Origin: Oceanicola sp.
GTDB taxonomy: Bacteria > Pseudomonadota > Alphaproteobacteria > Rhodobacterales > Rhodobacteraceae
Length of the DNA: 64,000 nt
Direction of reading: 5' to 3'
NCBI GenBank assembly: GCA_017792405.1
Contig: CP051231.1
Span: 88,897 to 152,896, forward strand
Shown here: positions 18,251 to 27,654 of the stretch, piece by piece
Layout of the letters: each line of letters starts with the position of its first letter
Numbering within the stretch: position 1 is the stretch's first letter
The notes under the pieces: generated by a model
The model's input: only the letters and a program-made list of their open reading frames with translations
Told to the model about the DNA's origin: nothing
Databases searched by the model: none
Program-made: the position numbers and the translations under genes

Positions 18251-19540
18251 TCACTCGTAGAGCGGGAAGCGGGCGCAGAGGGCGGAGACCTCGGCCTTCA
18301 CCTTTTCCTCGATCTCGCCGTTCCCGTCTTCGCCATTCGCGGCGAGACCGTCGACGACCTGCACGATCCAGTCTGCGATCTGGCGGAACTCAGGCTCGCC
18401 GAAGCCGCGCGTGGTGCCGGCGGGCGCGCCGAGGCGGATGCCGGAGGTGACGAATGGCTTTTCGGGGTCAAACGGGACGCCGTTCTTGTTGCAGGTGATG
18501 TGCGCGCGGCCGAGGGCGGCCTCGGCGGCCTTGCCGGTCACGCCCTTGGGCCGAAGGTCGGCCAGCAGGAGGTGGTTGTCGGTCCCGCCGGAGACCACGT
18601 CGATCCCGCCCTTTTGGAGCTGGTCGGCCATGGCTTGTGCGTTCTTCACCACCTGGGCGGCGTAGCTCTTGAACTCGGGGCGCAGAGCCTCGGCGAAGGC
18701 CACGGCCTTGGCGGCGATGACATGCATCAGCGGGCCACCCTGAAGCCCGGGGAAGACGGCGGAGTTCACCTTCTTGGCGATGTCGGCATCGTTGGTGAGG
18801 ATCATGCCGCCGCGCGGGCCACGGAGCGACTTGTGGGTCGTCGTGGTGCAAACGTGGGCATGGGGGATTGGTGAGGGGTGGACGCCGCCCGCGACGAGGC
18901 CAGCGATATGGGCCATGTCGACGTGCAGATAGGCACCGACCTCATCGGCGATTTCGCGGAAAGCGGCCCAATCCCAAGTGCGGGAATAGGCGGTGCCGCC
19001 GGCGAGGATGAGCTTGGGCTTGTGCTCCAGCGCCTTGGCGCGGATGTCTTCCATGTCGAGCAGCTGGTCCTGCTGGCGCACGCCATAGCTGACCACGTTG
19101 AACCACTTGCCCGACATGTTGACGGGCGAGCCGTGGGTGAGGTGGCCGCCGGAGTTGAGGTCGAGGCCCATGAAGGTGTCGCCCGGCTTCAGCAGCGCGA
19201 GGAAGACGGCCTGGTTCATCTGGGAGCCGGAGTTGGGCTGGACGTTGGCGAACTCGCAGCCGAACAGCTCCTTGGCGCGCTCGATGGCGAGGTTTTCGGC
19301 GATGTCGACATATTGGCAGCCGCCGTAGTAGCGCTTGCCCGGGTAGCCCTCGGCATATTTGTTGGTCAGGACCGAGCCCTGAGCCTCGAGCACGGCCTTG
19401 CTCACGATGTTCTCCGACGCGATCAGCTCGATCTCGTCGCGCTGGCGGCCCAGTTCCTGGCCGATGGCCTTGGCGATCTCGGGATCGCGGCTGGCGAGCT
19501 CTTCGGTGAAAAATCCGCTGTCTCGGTGGGGCGCGTTCAT
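18251..19540 (-). CDS. glyA: Serine hydroxymethyltransferase
   Basis: PLP enzyme interconverting serine and glycine with tetrahydrofolate, the main source of one-carbon units. The 429-residue protein matches the family in length and motifs: [36 protein letters not shown], and the PLP lysine in [14 protein letters not shown]. The start at ATG 19540 ([11 protein letters not shown]) gives the normal length. It is divergent from nadK, with about 180 bases between them, and ends in a clear intrinsic terminator. Confidence 0.97.
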   Translation of the reverse strand: MNAPHRDSGFFTEELASRDPEIAKAIGQELGRQRDEIELIASENIVSKAVLEAQGSVLTNKYAEGYPGKRYYGGCQYVDIAENLAIERAKELFGCEFANVQPNSGSQMNQAVFLALLKPGDTFMGLDLNSGGHLTHGSPVNMSGKWFNVVSYGVRQQDQLLDMEDIRAKALEHKPKLILAGGTAYSRTWDWAAFREIADEVGAYLHVDMAHIAGLVAGGVHPSPIPHAHVCTTTTHKSLRGPRGGMILTNDADIAKKVNSAVFPGLQGGPLMHVIAAKAVAFAEALRPEFKSYAAQVVKNAQAMADQLQKGGIDVVSGGTDNHLLLADLRPKGVTGKAAEAALGRAHITCNKNGVPFDPEKPFVTSGIRLGAPAGTTRGFGEPEFRQIADWIVQVVDGLAANGEDGNGEIEEKVKAEVSALCARFPLYE

Positions 19541-19720
19541 GGGGCAGGCCTCTTTGGATATGGGAACGGTTGCGCGGGGTGTAGCCGATGCGGGGGCGGG
19601 GCAAAAGGGCTCAAACCGGCGCAGTGTGGAGTTTTGGCGGCATATCGGCGGACTTGTGTTTCGGATCGGCGCGGGCGAAGTCTGTGGGGAAACCTGGAGG
19701 ATGCCCCCGAGGAGGTGCCG

Positions 19721-20479
19721 GTGGAGAAGATCGCCTTTCTGGCCGCAGAGACCCAGATTGCCGAAGAGGCGCGCCGCCATCTGGCCGGGCAGCATGGCGA
19801 TGTGCCGGTGGAGGAGGCCGAGGTGATCGTGGCGCTGGGCGGCGACGGGCACATGCTGCAGACGCTGCGGGACACCCAGCATCTGGATACGCCGGTCTAC
19901 GGGATGAACTGCGGGACCATCGGCTTTTTGATGAACGAATATGCCGAGCCAGCGCTGATCGAGCGGCTGGAGGCGGCGGAAGAAGAGGTGCTTCACCCGC
20001 TGAAGATGCGGGCCTTCACCGCGGACGGCGGCACCGAGGAGGTGCTGGCGATCAACGAGGTGAGCTTGCTGCGGCAGGGGCCGCAGGCGGCGAAGCTGCG
20101 GATTCAGGTGGATGGCCGGGTGCGGATGGATGAGCTTGTCTGCGACGGGGCGTTGCTCTGCACGCCCGCCGGATCGACCGCTTACAACTACTCCGCCCAC
20201 GGGCCGATCCTGCCGATCGGCGCTGAGGTGCTGGCGCTCACGCCGATCGCCGCCTTCCGTCCGCGGCGCTGGCGGGGCGCCCTGCTGCCGATGGCCGCCG
20301 AGGTGCGGTTTGACGTGCTGCAACCCAAGAAGCGCCCGGTGCGCGCCGAGGCCGATAGCCGGGCGGTGGAGGATGTGGTGACTGTGATCGTGCGCTCTGA
20401 TGAGAGCATCCGCCATCGCATCCTGTTCGACCCCGGCCACGGGCTGGAGGAGCGGCTCATTCGGGAGCAATTTGCGTAG
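19721..20479 (+). CDS. nadK: NAD kinase
   Basis: Phosphorylates NAD to NADP with ATP. The 252-residue protein has the family GGDGHML motif (residues 40-46) and [19 protein letters not shown] and the conserved [18 protein letters not shown] region. A GTG at 19721, after GGAGG with good spacing, gives the short alphaproteobacterial form that lacks the long N-terminal extension. A second in-frame GTG lies 6 bases upstream. It is divergent from glyA; no partner gene follows. Confidence 0.94.
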   Translation: MEKIAFLAAETQIAEEARRHLAGQHGDVPVEEAEVIVALGGDGHMLQTLRDTQHLDTPVYGMNCGTIGFLMNEYAEPALIERLEAAEEEVLHPLKMRAFTADGGTEEVLAINEVSLLRQGPQAAKLRIQVDGRVRMDELVCDGALLCTPAGSTAYNYSAHGPILPIGAEVLALTPIAAFRPRRWRGALLPMAAEVRFDVLQPKKRPVRAEADSRAVEDVVTVIVRSDESIRHRILFDPGHGLEERLIREQFA

Positions 20480-20550
20480 GGTGGGCAATGTGATCGCCAT
20501 GCGGGGCGATGCGGCCTTGCCGGTCGGTGGGCAGATTGCCCGGCCTGCGG
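20476..20550. repeat. Dispersed palindromic repeat, copy 2 (with partial copy)
   Basis: GTAGGGTGGGCAATG (20476-20490) overlaps the nadK stop and is followed by GGTGGGCAGATTGCCCGGCC (20526-20545). Both resemble copies near 18209 and 50601. The element lies between nadK and the convergent response-regulator gene. Confidence 0.5.
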
Positions 20551-20572
20551 GGCAGCGCCGTGCGGCTGTGGC

Positions 20573-22006
20573 TCAGTCCCGCTCCCAGGTTTCGCGTTTG
20601 CGGTAGATCGTTGAGGGGGAGAGCTGGAGGCTGCGGGCGGCCTTTGGGACGGAGCCGCCGTGGTGGGCGATGGTCTCTTCGATCACCAGCCGTTCAATCT
20701 CTGCCATGCTGAGGCCCAGAAGTGGGCCGATCGAGGTGCCGGAGGCGTCGGAGGGCGTGCTGTTGGTTGAAGGCGCGGGCGGCTGTGCGCGGGCGGCCTC
20801 GGCGCGGGCCTCGACCTCGTGGTGCAACTCCATCGGCAGCATCGGCAGGGTGACCTCGGGGCCATCGTGCAGCACCGCCACGTTGCGCAGGACGTTCAAC
20901 AGTTGCCGCACGTTGCCGGGCCAGTTGAGGGCGCAGAACAGGTCTTCGACTTCGGGGCTCAGGTGGGTGAAGCTCTTACCCTCCTCGGCGGAGAACTCGG
21001 CCAGCGCATGGCGGGCGATCTCGACCACGTCGCGGCCGCGCTCGCGCAGGGGCGGCAGGTGCAGGGGCACCACGTGGAGGCGGTAGTAGAGGTCTTCGCG
21101 GAAGCGCCCGGCCTTCACCTCGGCCAGCGGGTCGCGGTTGGTGGCGCAGAGGATGCGCACGCTCACCTTGCGCGGCTTGGTCGAGCCGACGGGCTGGATG
21201 GTGGAGGTTTGCAGAAAGCGCAGGAGCTTGGTTTGCAGGCCGAGGTCCATCTCGCAGATCTCGTCGAGAAACAGCGTGCCGCCATCGGCTGCTGCCGCCG
21301 CGCCGGGCTTGTCGGCCAGCGCGCCGGTGAAGCTGCCCTTGAGGTGGCCGAAGACCTCGCTCTCCAGCAGGTCGCCGGGGATGGCGCCGCAGTTGAGCGC
21401 GATGAAGGGGCCGTTGGCGCGGGAGGACATATCGTGCAGCGCCTTGGCGCAGAGTTCCTTGCCGGTGCCGCTTTCGCCCGAGATGAACACGGTCGCCATC
21501 GAGCGGGAGACCGAGCCGATCTTGTGCATCACCTCGCGCATGGCGGGGGAGGTGCCGATGAGGCCGGTTTTCTCGGGCTCGGGCAGGGGCGGCGAGGGAT
21601 CGGGCATGGGGCCGCCGGGGGAGAGCGGGCGGCCGGAGGCGCGGGCGTGGTCGGCGACGGCGCCGGAGACGGCGTCGATCAGGCGGGCCTCGTCGAAGGG
21701 TTTGACGAGAAATTCCCATGCCCCGGCGCGCATGGCCTCGACCGCGCGGTTGATCGAGCCATTGGCGGTGATGACGATGACATGGGTGAAGGGATCGGCG
21801 GCGATGAACTCTTCGATCAGCTCCAGACCGTCGCGGTCGGGCAGCATGAGATCGACCAGCACCACGCCGGGGCGGTGGGTGCGGAAGAGGCGCAGCCCGT
21901 CGGCAGCGGTGGAGGCGGCGGCGACCTCGTGGCCGGCCGACTTGAGCACGCTTTCATAGACGAGCTGCATCGACGGCACGTCTTCGATCAGCAGCACGGC
22001 GGTCAT
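20573..22006 (-). CDS. Sigma-54-dependent response regulator (NtrC family)
   Basis: A 477-residue transcription activator. Residues 1-120 are a receiver with the phosphorylated Asp in VLVDLMLPDRDGLE. The central AAA+ domain has Walker A GESGTGKE, Walker B LFLDEICEMD and the sigma-54 contact loop as GSFTGA rather than GAFTGA. The C-terminus is a Fis-type helix-turn-helix (GSVPKAARSLQLSPSTIYRK). The ATG overlaps the upstream hybrid-kinase stop by 4 bases, so the two form a cognate pair. Its targets are not evident. Confidence 0.93.
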   Translation of the reverse strand: MTAVLLIEDVPSMQLVYESVLKSAGHEVAAASTAADGLRLFRTHRPGVVLVDLMLPDRDGLELIEEFIAADPFTHVIVITANGSINRAVEAMRAGAWEFLVKPFDEARLIDAVSGAVADHARASGRPLSPGGPMPDPSPPLPEPEKTGLIGTSPAMREVMHKIGSVSRSMATVFISGESGTGKELCAKALHDMSSRANGPFIALNCGAIPGDLLESEVFGHLKGSFTGALADKPGAAAAADGGTLFLDEICEMDLGLQTKLLRFLQTSTIQPVGSTKPRKVSVRILCATNRDPLAEVKAGRFREDLYYRLHVVPLHLPPLRERGRDVVEIARHALAEFSAEEGKSFTHLSPEVEDLFCALNWPGNVRQLLNVLRNVAVLHDGPEVTLPMLPMELHHEVEARAEAARAQPPAPSTNSTPSDASGTSIGPLLGLSMAEIERLVIEETIAHHGGSVPKAARSLQLSPSTIYRKRETWERD

Positions 22007-23610
22007 TCTGCCGGCTCCTGCGGGGCTGCCCCCTCGGAAAAGCGGTTGGCTTTTTCGGCGGCGATGGCCGCGATCAGGCTGCCGAGGCGCTTGTCGATCT
22101 CGGCGAGGGTGCGGGCCTGGCTCTCGGGGGCCTCGGACCGATGCGCGGCGGCATTGGCGAGGTTGGCGAGGTCTTGCAGGGGCAGGGCGCCGACCGCGCC
22201 GGAGAGCGAGATGATCACGTGGGTCTGGGCGCGGATCTCGTCGGCATTGCCGACCACGGAGGCGCTGGCCAGCGAGATGCGGCAGCGGCAGAGGTCGGCG
22301 TGGAGCCGGGTGAGAAACTCGTGCCCGCCGTCATTGCCGGAGATGGCGAGGAGTTTCTCGAGCCGTTCGGGGCAGTAATCGACCGCTTCGCCATCGGCGC
22401 CGTGGCCGTGTCCGTGGCGCTCCGGCTCGGGCTCCATCTGCTCGGGGGCAGTGCCGCGGGTGCGCAGCATGAGCGTGGCGATGGCCTGCCCGAAGGCGGC
22501 CAGCGAGCCGACAGGCTTGGCGAGGATGCCATCGGCCCCGGCGGCGTAGATCCCCTCGCGGTGTTCCTGCAGCACGAAGGCGGTGACGGCGAGGATGGGA
22601 ATGAGCCGGGTTTCGCCCTTGAGCGCGCGGGTGCGGGCGATGACCTCGGTGCCGGTCAGCTCGGGCATGTCGATGTCGACGAGGGCAAAATCGAACCCGC
22701 CGCCGGAGAGCAGGCGGAGGGCCTCGGCCCCATCAGGCGCCAGCTTCCACGATGCGCCGAGGTGGTCGAGCATCTGGGTGAACAGCAACTGGTTGGTCGG
22801 GTTGTCCTCGGCCACGAGCGCGCGCAGGCCGGAGAGATCGGGCAGGGGCGGCGGCGCGGAAGGGCTGGCGAGATCGGCCTCGGAGCTGGGCTGCCAGGCC
22901 CAGGCGGGGCGGGGCAGCAGCAGAGAAACCTCGGCGCCACCCTCGCGGGCATTGGAGACCTGCAACTGGCCGCCGAGACGGGTGGCGACCTCCTTTGCGA
23001 TGTGCAGGCCGAGGCCGCTGCCGGGCTGGGCCTGCCCGCCGGGGCGGCCACCACGCTCGAACAGCCGGGCGAGGGCGGAATCGGAGAAGCCTGGCCCCTG
23101 ATCGCGGACCCGGAAGCGCAGCTCTTCGCCCGAGCGCATGTCGACCGTGAGAACCACCTCGCCCCAGTCGGCATATTTGAAGGCGTTGGAGAGCAGGTTA
23201 GCCAGAAGCCTGTCCAGCGCCCCGGCGTCGAGGTGCAGCACGGTGGGCAGGTCGGCGGCGATATCGAGCCGGAGCGACATGCTGCGCTCGCGGGCGTGGC
23301 CGGACCAGCGCCGCTCGAGATTGCGCAGCACCGCCAGCAGCGGCACGGGCTCGTTGCCGGGCAAGGCCGAGGCGGGGCTGAGTTGCTTCAGCGCGGTGTC
23401 GAGCAGGCGGGCGAGGGTCTCCCCAGCGGTGGCGACGCGCTCGAGCTGGGCGGCGGTGGCGGGATCGAGCTGGGAGAAATCAACAAGGCGGAGGCCGCTC
23501 ACGACGTCAGAGACCGCAGACCTGATGTCATGCGAGAAGAGTTCTATGTTGCCGTCAGTCTCGGACCCGCTCGAAGAGGGGGGCGAGCCTGGCAGCCAGT
23601 CTTCAGCCAT
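22003..23610 (-). CDS. Soluble hybrid histidine kinase with receiver and Hpt domains
   Basis: A 535-residue phosphorelay kinase with no membrane segment and no obvious sensor domain. In order: a HisKA-like dimerisation region with candidate His27 in LFSHDIRSAV, a HATPase domain (LLSNAFKYAD, DQGPGFSD, GSGLGLHIAKEV), a receiver (VAEDNPTNQLL, DIDMPELTG, the lysine in ILAKPVG), and an Hpt domain whose phosphorylatable His is in AQTHVIISLSGAVGA. I prefer ATG 23610 (MAEDWLPG) over the one at 23637. It probably feeds the co-transcribed sigma-54 regulator. Confidence 0.9.
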   Translation of the reverse strand: MAEDWLPGSPPSSSGSETDGNIELFSHDIRSAVSDVVSGLRLVDFSQLDPATAAQLERVATAGETLARLLDTALKQLSPASALPGNEPVPLLAVLRNLERRWSGHARERSMSLRLDIAADLPTVLHLDAGALDRLLANLLSNAFKYADWGEVVLTVDMRSGEELRFRVRDQGPGFSDSALARLFERGGRPGGQAQPGSGLGLHIAKEVATRLGGQLQVSNAREGGAEVSLLLPRPAWAWQPSSEADLASPSAPPPLPDLSGLRALVAEDNPTNQLLFTQMLDHLGASWKLAPDGAEALRLLSGGGFDFALVDIDMPELTGTEVIARTRALKGETRLIPILAVTAFVLQEHREGIYAAGADGILAKPVGSLAAFGQAIATLMLRTRGTAPEQMEPEPERHGHGHGADGEAVDYCPERLEKLLAISGNDGGHEFLTRLHADLCRCRISLASASVVGNADEIRAQTHVIISLSGAVGALPLQDLANLANAAAHRSEAPESQARTLAEIDKRLGSLIAAIAAEKANRFSEGAAPQEPAE

Positions 23611-23677
23611 TAAGTGACTCCGCCGTGAGTGGCGCAAAGCCGGAGATCGTTAATTCCCGCAAGGGTTGCATGATCCC

Positions 23678-23696
23678 TAGGATTAAACAAATCCTA
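23678..23696. promoter_or_regulatory. Inverted repeat upstream of the hybrid-kinase gene
   Basis: TAGGATT-AAACA-AATCCTA is a perfect 7-bp inverted repeat with a 5-base spacer in an AT-rich gap, about 70 bases before the kinase ATG on the minus strand. It looks like an operator of a dimeric regulator; which one is unknown. Confidence 0.5.
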
Positions 23697-23749
23697 TCTG
23701 ACCGGCCACCTGAATAAAACGGCAGGTATTCCAGACCCTAATGTGGCGC

Positions 23750-25648
23750 TCACGCGGCGTTTTGCGGGTAGCCGAGGGCGGCCAGCGCCTCGGTGATCTC
23801 ATCCAGAATGGCCGGGTCGTCGATGGTGGCGGGCATCTTGTAGGCCTTGCCATCAGCGATGGAGACCATCGTGGCCCGCAGGATCTTGCCGGAGCGGGTT
23901 TTGGGCAGACGGTCGACAACGCAGGCGAGTTTGAAGGCGGCGACGGGGCCGATCTTCTCGCGGACGAGGCGGACGCAGTCCTTCACAATCTCGTCATGCG
24001 GTTTGTTGGTGCCCGCGTTCAGGCAGAGGAAGCCCATCGGCAGTTGCCCCTTCAGCGTATCGCCCACGCCGATCACCGCGCATTCGGCCACGTCGGTGTG
24101 GGAGGCCAGCACCTCCTCCATCGCGCCGGTGGAGAGGCGGTGGCCAGCGACGTTAATCACATCATCGGTGCGGGCCATGATGTAGAGGTAGCCGTCTTCG
24201 TCGATCATGCCGGCATCGCCGGTTTCGTAGTAGCCGGGAAAATGCTCGAGGTAGCTCTTGCGGTAGCGCGGCTCGGCGTTCCACAGGGTGGGCAGGGTGC
24301 CGGGGGGCAGGGGGAGCTTGATGGCGATGGCGCCGAGCTCGCCCTTGGCCATCGGGTTGCCGCCTTCGTCGAGGATTTGTACGTCGTAGCCCGGCATGGC
24401 GACGGTGGGGGAGCCGAGCTTGACCGGCAGCGGCTCGATCCCGACAGGGTTGCCTGCGATGGTCCAGCCGGTCTCGGTTTGCCACCAGTGATCGTAGACC
24501 GGCTTGCCGGTGGTGCGCTGGGTCCATTCGATGGTGTCGGGGTCGGCGCGCTCACCGGCGAGGTAGATGGCATTGAGGCAGCTGAGGTCATACTTGCCGA
24601 CCAGCTCGCCTTTGGGGTCTTCACGCTTCACCGCGCGGAAGGCGGTGGGGGCGGTAAAGAAGCTGCGGACCTTGTGCTCGGAGATGACCCGCCAGAAGGT
24701 GCCGGCATCGGGGGTGCCCACGGGCTTGCCCTCGAAGACGATGGTGGTGTTGCCGTGGATCAGCGGGCCGTAACAGATGTAGCTATGGCCGACGACCCAG
24801 CCGACATCGGAGGCGGCCCAGAACACATCGCCCGGATCGACGTTGTAGATGTTCTTCATCGACCAGTTCAGAGCCACGAGATGCCCGGCGGTGTGGCGGA
24901 CCACGCCCTTGGGCTGGCCGGTGGTGCCGGAGGTGTAGAGGATATAGGCTGGATGGTTGCCCTCGACCGGCACGCAGTCGGCCGGTTCGACACCATATTG
25001 GAAGCCGTGCCAGTTGACATCGCGGCCCTCGACCAGCTGGGCGACCTCCTGCTCGCGCTGGAAGATTACACAGAACTCGGGCTTGTGCTCGGCTTGGTCG
25101 ATGGCCCCGTCGAGCAGCGGCTTGTAGTGGACGACGCGGCCCGGCTCGAGGCCGCAGGAGGCGGCGATGATGGCCTTGGGTTTGGCATCGTCGATCCGCA
25201 CCGCAAGCTCGCTGGAGGCGAAGCCGCCGAAGACGACCGAGTGGATGGCGCCGATGCGGGCGCAGGCGAGCATGGCCTCCAGCGCCTCGGGGACCATCGG
25301 CATGTAGATGATGACGCGGTCGCCCTTTTCGACCCCCTTGGCGCGCAGCGCCCCGGCGAGTGAGGCGACGCGGTTGCGAAGCTCGAAGAAGCTGATCTCG
25401 CGCTTGGTGTGGGTGATCGGGCTGTCGTAGATGATGGCGGTCTGGTCGCCGCGCCCGGCCTCAACGTGGCGGTCGACGGCGTTGTAGCAGGTGTTCACCA
25501 TGCCATCGGCGTACCACTCGAACATGTGCTCGCCCTTGTCGAAGAGCGCCTTGGAGGGGGGCTTGTGCCATGCGATCGGCTGGGCCGCATCCATCCAGAA
25601 TTTCTCCGGGTCCGCCTGCCAGGCGGCGTAGATATCCTTGTATCCCAT
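23750..25648 (-). CDS. prpE: Propionate--CoA ligase
   Basis: AMP-forming acyl-CoA synthetase of 632 residues activating propionate. It has the N-terminal ACAS region (MGYKDIYAAWQADPEKFW), the adenylation motif YTSGTTGQPKGVVRH, DVGWVVGHSYICYGPL, YYETGDAG, and the acyl-lysine motif KTRSGKILRATM, where ILRATM separates PrpE/ACSS3 from acetyl-CoA synthetase (usually IMRR). A GGAGG site precedes the ATG. A cluster of TTTGCAAA elements lies 95-185 bases upstream, matching the site described for short-chain acyl-CoA regulators of propionate use. Confidence 0.92.
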   Translation of the reverse strand: MGYKDIYAAWQADPEKFWMDAAQPIAWHKPPSKALFDKGEHMFEWYADGMVNTCYNAVDRHVEAGRGDQTAIIYDSPITHTKREISFFELRNRVASLAGALRAKGVEKGDRVIIYMPMVPEALEAMLACARIGAIHSVVFGGFASSELAVRIDDAKPKAIIAASCGLEPGRVVHYKPLLDGAIDQAEHKPEFCVIFQREQEVAQLVEGRDVNWHGFQYGVEPADCVPVEGNHPAYILYTSGTTGQPKGVVRHTAGHLVALNWSMKNIYNVDPGDVFWAASDVGWVVGHSYICYGPLIHGNTTIVFEGKPVGTPDAGTFWRVISEHKVRSFFTAPTAFRAVKREDPKGELVGKYDLSCLNAIYLAGERADPDTIEWTQRTTGKPVYDHWWQTETGWTIAGNPVGIEPLPVKLGSPTVAMPGYDVQILDEGGNPMAKGELGAIAIKLPLPPGTLPTLWNAEPRYRKSYLEHFPGYYETGDAGMIDEDGYLYIMARTDDVINVAGHRLSTGAMEEVLASHTDVAECAVIGVGDTLKGQLPMGFLCLNAGTNKPHDEIVKDCVRLVREKIGPVAAFKLACVVDRLPKTRSGKILRATMVSIADGKAYKMPATIDDPAILDEITEALAALGYPQNAA

Positions 25649-25742
25649 GATCGAGCCTCCTCCTCGTTTGCAGTGGTTTAGGGAGCGGCGGGGCCGTCTG
25701 GCAAGCATTCTGGCGAAGGGCGCGGCAGAAGGACGCGAAAAA

Positions 25743-25832
25743 TTTGCAGTTTGGGCGCTAACAAGGGTGCAAAGTTTTGCAAAGGAGCGACCTTGGAGGG
25801 GTTTGGGTGCAAACTGGTTGTGTATTTGCAAA
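25743..25832. promoter_or_regulatory. Cluster of TTTGCAAA-type sites upstream of prpE
   Basis: Five elements: TTTGCAGT 25743-25750, GGTGCAAA 25766-25773, TTTGCAAA 25776-25783, GGTGCAAA 25806-25813 and TTTGCAAA 25825-25832. From memory, the Rhodobacter sphaeroides propionyl-CoA regulator PccR (ScfR/RamB/MccR family) binds paired TTTGCAAA palindromes, so control of prpE by such a regulator is likely. The regulator gene is not in this window. Confidence 0.65.
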
Positions 25833-26010
25833 GTCTCGTGGGGAAAATTGCTAACCCGGTGGTGGAATCGCCGGGCGGCGTGGGCGGGCGGGTTGGTGCG
25901 GGGTCCGTGGCGGAAAGAGCGCGACGGGGTCGGTGCGCGACGGGTGATTTTGGCTGCCACATTTAGCGCAAGTTTGGCGCGGAAAATGAGGGTGATTCGC
26001 CTTCAGGTTG

Positions 26011-26026
26011 TTAACCTTTTGTTAAC
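26011..26026. promoter_or_regulatory. CtrA binding box (TTAAC-N6-TTAAC)
   Basis: TTAACCTTTTGTTAAC is an exact match to the full consensus of CtrA, the alphaproteobacterial cell-cycle regulator, which in Rhodobacterales controls motility and gene-transfer-agent genes. It lies about 80 bases before the Cys-rich frame and 440 before the Hint gene. A third partial copy (TTAACC) directly repeats the unit. Confidence 0.65.
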
Positions 26027-26108
26027 CTTTTGCCCCAATCGAGCGAGAATCGGGGCGGACGGCGGGCCTTTTGTGAGCAGCTTGGCGCCTATGAGCGGAG
26101 GTCTGCTG

Positions 26109-26201
26109 ATGTGGCGTTGCGGGCACGCTTTTTGCCGGGTCTACCACCATAACCCCTATTGCATTGGGTTTCAGTGTTTCCGGACTGGCGCATATATGTG
26201 A
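26109..26201 (+). CDS. Possible 30-residue Cys/His-rich peptide
   Basis: An ATG 7 bases after GGAGG opens a 30-codon frame rich in Cys and His: four cysteines in the arrangement RCGHAFCRV...NPYCIGFQCF. The pattern could bind a metal or form disulfides; there is no signal peptide. It is the first start after the CtrA box at 26011. An in-frame ATG lies 12 bases upstream. Coding is supported only by the ribosome site and composition, so this is tentative. Confidence 0.3.
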   Translation: MWRCGHAFCRVYHHNPYCIGFQCFRTGAYM

Positions 26202-26469
26202 GTCGCGCATGAGATTGATGCCCAACGCGCGACCTGCGACTCGGAAAAACCCGTCAACCCGGAAGCGCGCCACGGCGTGCAAACCTGCTTTTGCAGAGAT
26301 CGCATCGGTGGAGAGTCGCTCATCTTTGGGTTGAGCATGTTCACACTCCTTAATCACCATATTCTGGACACAACTTTTCCGCGATTGGCGGTCGTCGGTG
26401 CTCGCATGGGTGGTTTCGAGCGGTCGCGGGAAAGGAGGTTGGGGGCGATTTCCGAGCGAGGACTGCCAA

Positions 26470-27426
26470 ATGGCTACGGAAGACATCACGGTTACAGAAT
26501 ACATCGGTTCACTTGTCGGCACCGACCTGTTCGGCGGGCAGACAATTCTGCTCAACGGGTTCGGCAGCAGCCAGACCGGTACGCTGGAGGATGACGACGG
26601 ATTTCTGGGCGACATGGACGATGGCACCGCCACGTTCAACGGCGACCCGATCAACTACATCGGCAGCGGCACGGTGCAGGCGGGTGTGGACGCGGGGCTG
26701 ATCATTGTGCCGCTCGGGCCGGAATACGACGTGGTGGTGTTCGAGGCGGGTGGCAACACCTACTTCCACTATCCGGACGGCGAGCCCAGCCTGCTTGGCG
26801 CGGTTGCGCTGATCGTGGACATCGACGCGACACCCTATGAGGTGTTCACGCCGATCTGTTTTGGCCCCGATACCATGATCCTGACGCCGAACGGCTATTG
26901 CCCGGTGGGCGAGATCAAGACGGGGGACTGGGTGCGTGATGCGGATGGGCAGGCCCACGAGGTGCTTTGGGCCTCGTCGCGGAAGGTGGACATCCCCTCC
27001 CATCCGGCTTTCGACAAGTGGCGGCCCATCCGCATCGCGCGCAACAGCTTTGGCGACGGCGTTCCTTATCGCGACACCTACCTCTCTCCGCAGCACCGGG
27101 TGGAGCTGCGCGGCGCCGCGACCGAGATGGTCGTGGGCACCGAGAGCTGCCTCGTGGCGGCGAAGGGGCTGGTGAACGACAAGGGCGTGCGGGTGGACCG
27201 CGAGGTGCGGTCGATCACCTATCACCACCTCGTCTGCGAAGCGCATGTGGCGCTGGTGGCGAACGGGATGCACGCCGAGAGCCTCTACCTCAACCCCGAG
27301 GCTCCGGAGTTTCGGCTGGATGCGGGGTCGCAGGAGGCGGCGAGCCTGTTCCCTGAACTGACGATGAAACTGAATGCGCCGGTCGCGACCCGCCGGGAGG
27401 CGGCCGTACTGGCCTCGTATCTCTAG
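26470..27426 (+). CDS. Hint-domain protein (Hedgehog/intein-like autoprocessing)
   Basis: A 318-residue protein. Residues 1-129 are acidic, Gly/Asp-rich and of unknown fold. A Hint_2-type domain starts at Cys130 in ICFGPDTMILTPNGYCPVG and includes GDWVRDADG, LSPQHRVELRG and the end block VCEAHVALVANGMHAESL. In related proteins the Cys drives self-cleavage; the extein here would be the N-terminal 129 residues. There is no signal peptide, and many family relatives are exported by type I systems. I start at ATG 26470; a longer start at 26398 is less likely. An intrinsic terminator follows. Confidence 0.85.
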   Translation: MATEDITVTEYIGSLVGTDLFGGQTILLNGFGSSQTGTLEDDDGFLGDMDDGTATFNGDPINYIGSGTVQAGVDAGLIIVPLGPEYDVVVFEAGGNTYFHYPDGEPSLLGAVALIVDIDATPYEVFTPICFGPDTMILTPNGYCPVGEIKTGDWVRDADGQAHEVLWASSRKVDIPSHPAFDKWRPIRIARNSFGDGVPYRDTYLSPQHRVELRGAATEMVVGTESCLVAAKGLVNDKGVRVDREVRSITYHHLVCEAHVALVANGMHAESLYLNPEAPEFRLDAGSQEAASLFPELTMKLNAPVATRREAAVLASYL

Positions 27427-27484
27427 GGCGATTGCAGATAAGCCCTGGATGACCGGCCTTTGCCCCCCAGGTATGGGCCGGACC

Positions 27485-27522
27485 CCACCCGCGTTGCTCC
27501 CCTGCGACGCGGGTGGTTTTTT
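27485..27522 (+). terminator. Intrinsic terminator after the Hint gene
   Basis: A perfect 10-bp stem CCACCCGCGT/ACGCGGGTGG (27485-27494 with 27507-27516) is followed by six T residues. It lies about 60 bases after the Hint stop on the same strand. Confidence 0.92.
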
Positions 27523-27654
27523 ATGCGCGCTCAGGCGGGGCGCCGATCACATTTGATGTGTCAGTGCAGATGCCGATTGAACCAATCGCGGGGCCGCGCA
27601 TTGGATGGTGTGACCGGCGCGGTGCCGGTCACTTTTTCATCGAGGACACCCGAC

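Larger units (their letters stand above)
25649..26469. other. Regulatory-rich intergenic region, about 820 bases
   Basis: A long gap between the divergent prpE and Hint genes, AT-richer than its surroundings. It holds a cluster of TTTGCAAA-like sites near prpE, a CtrA-type box, a possible 30-residue Cys-rich reading frame, an inverted repeat GAGTCGC/GCGACTC around 26201-26241, and a ribosome site before the Hint gene. No other coding region is convincing. Confidence 0.6.
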
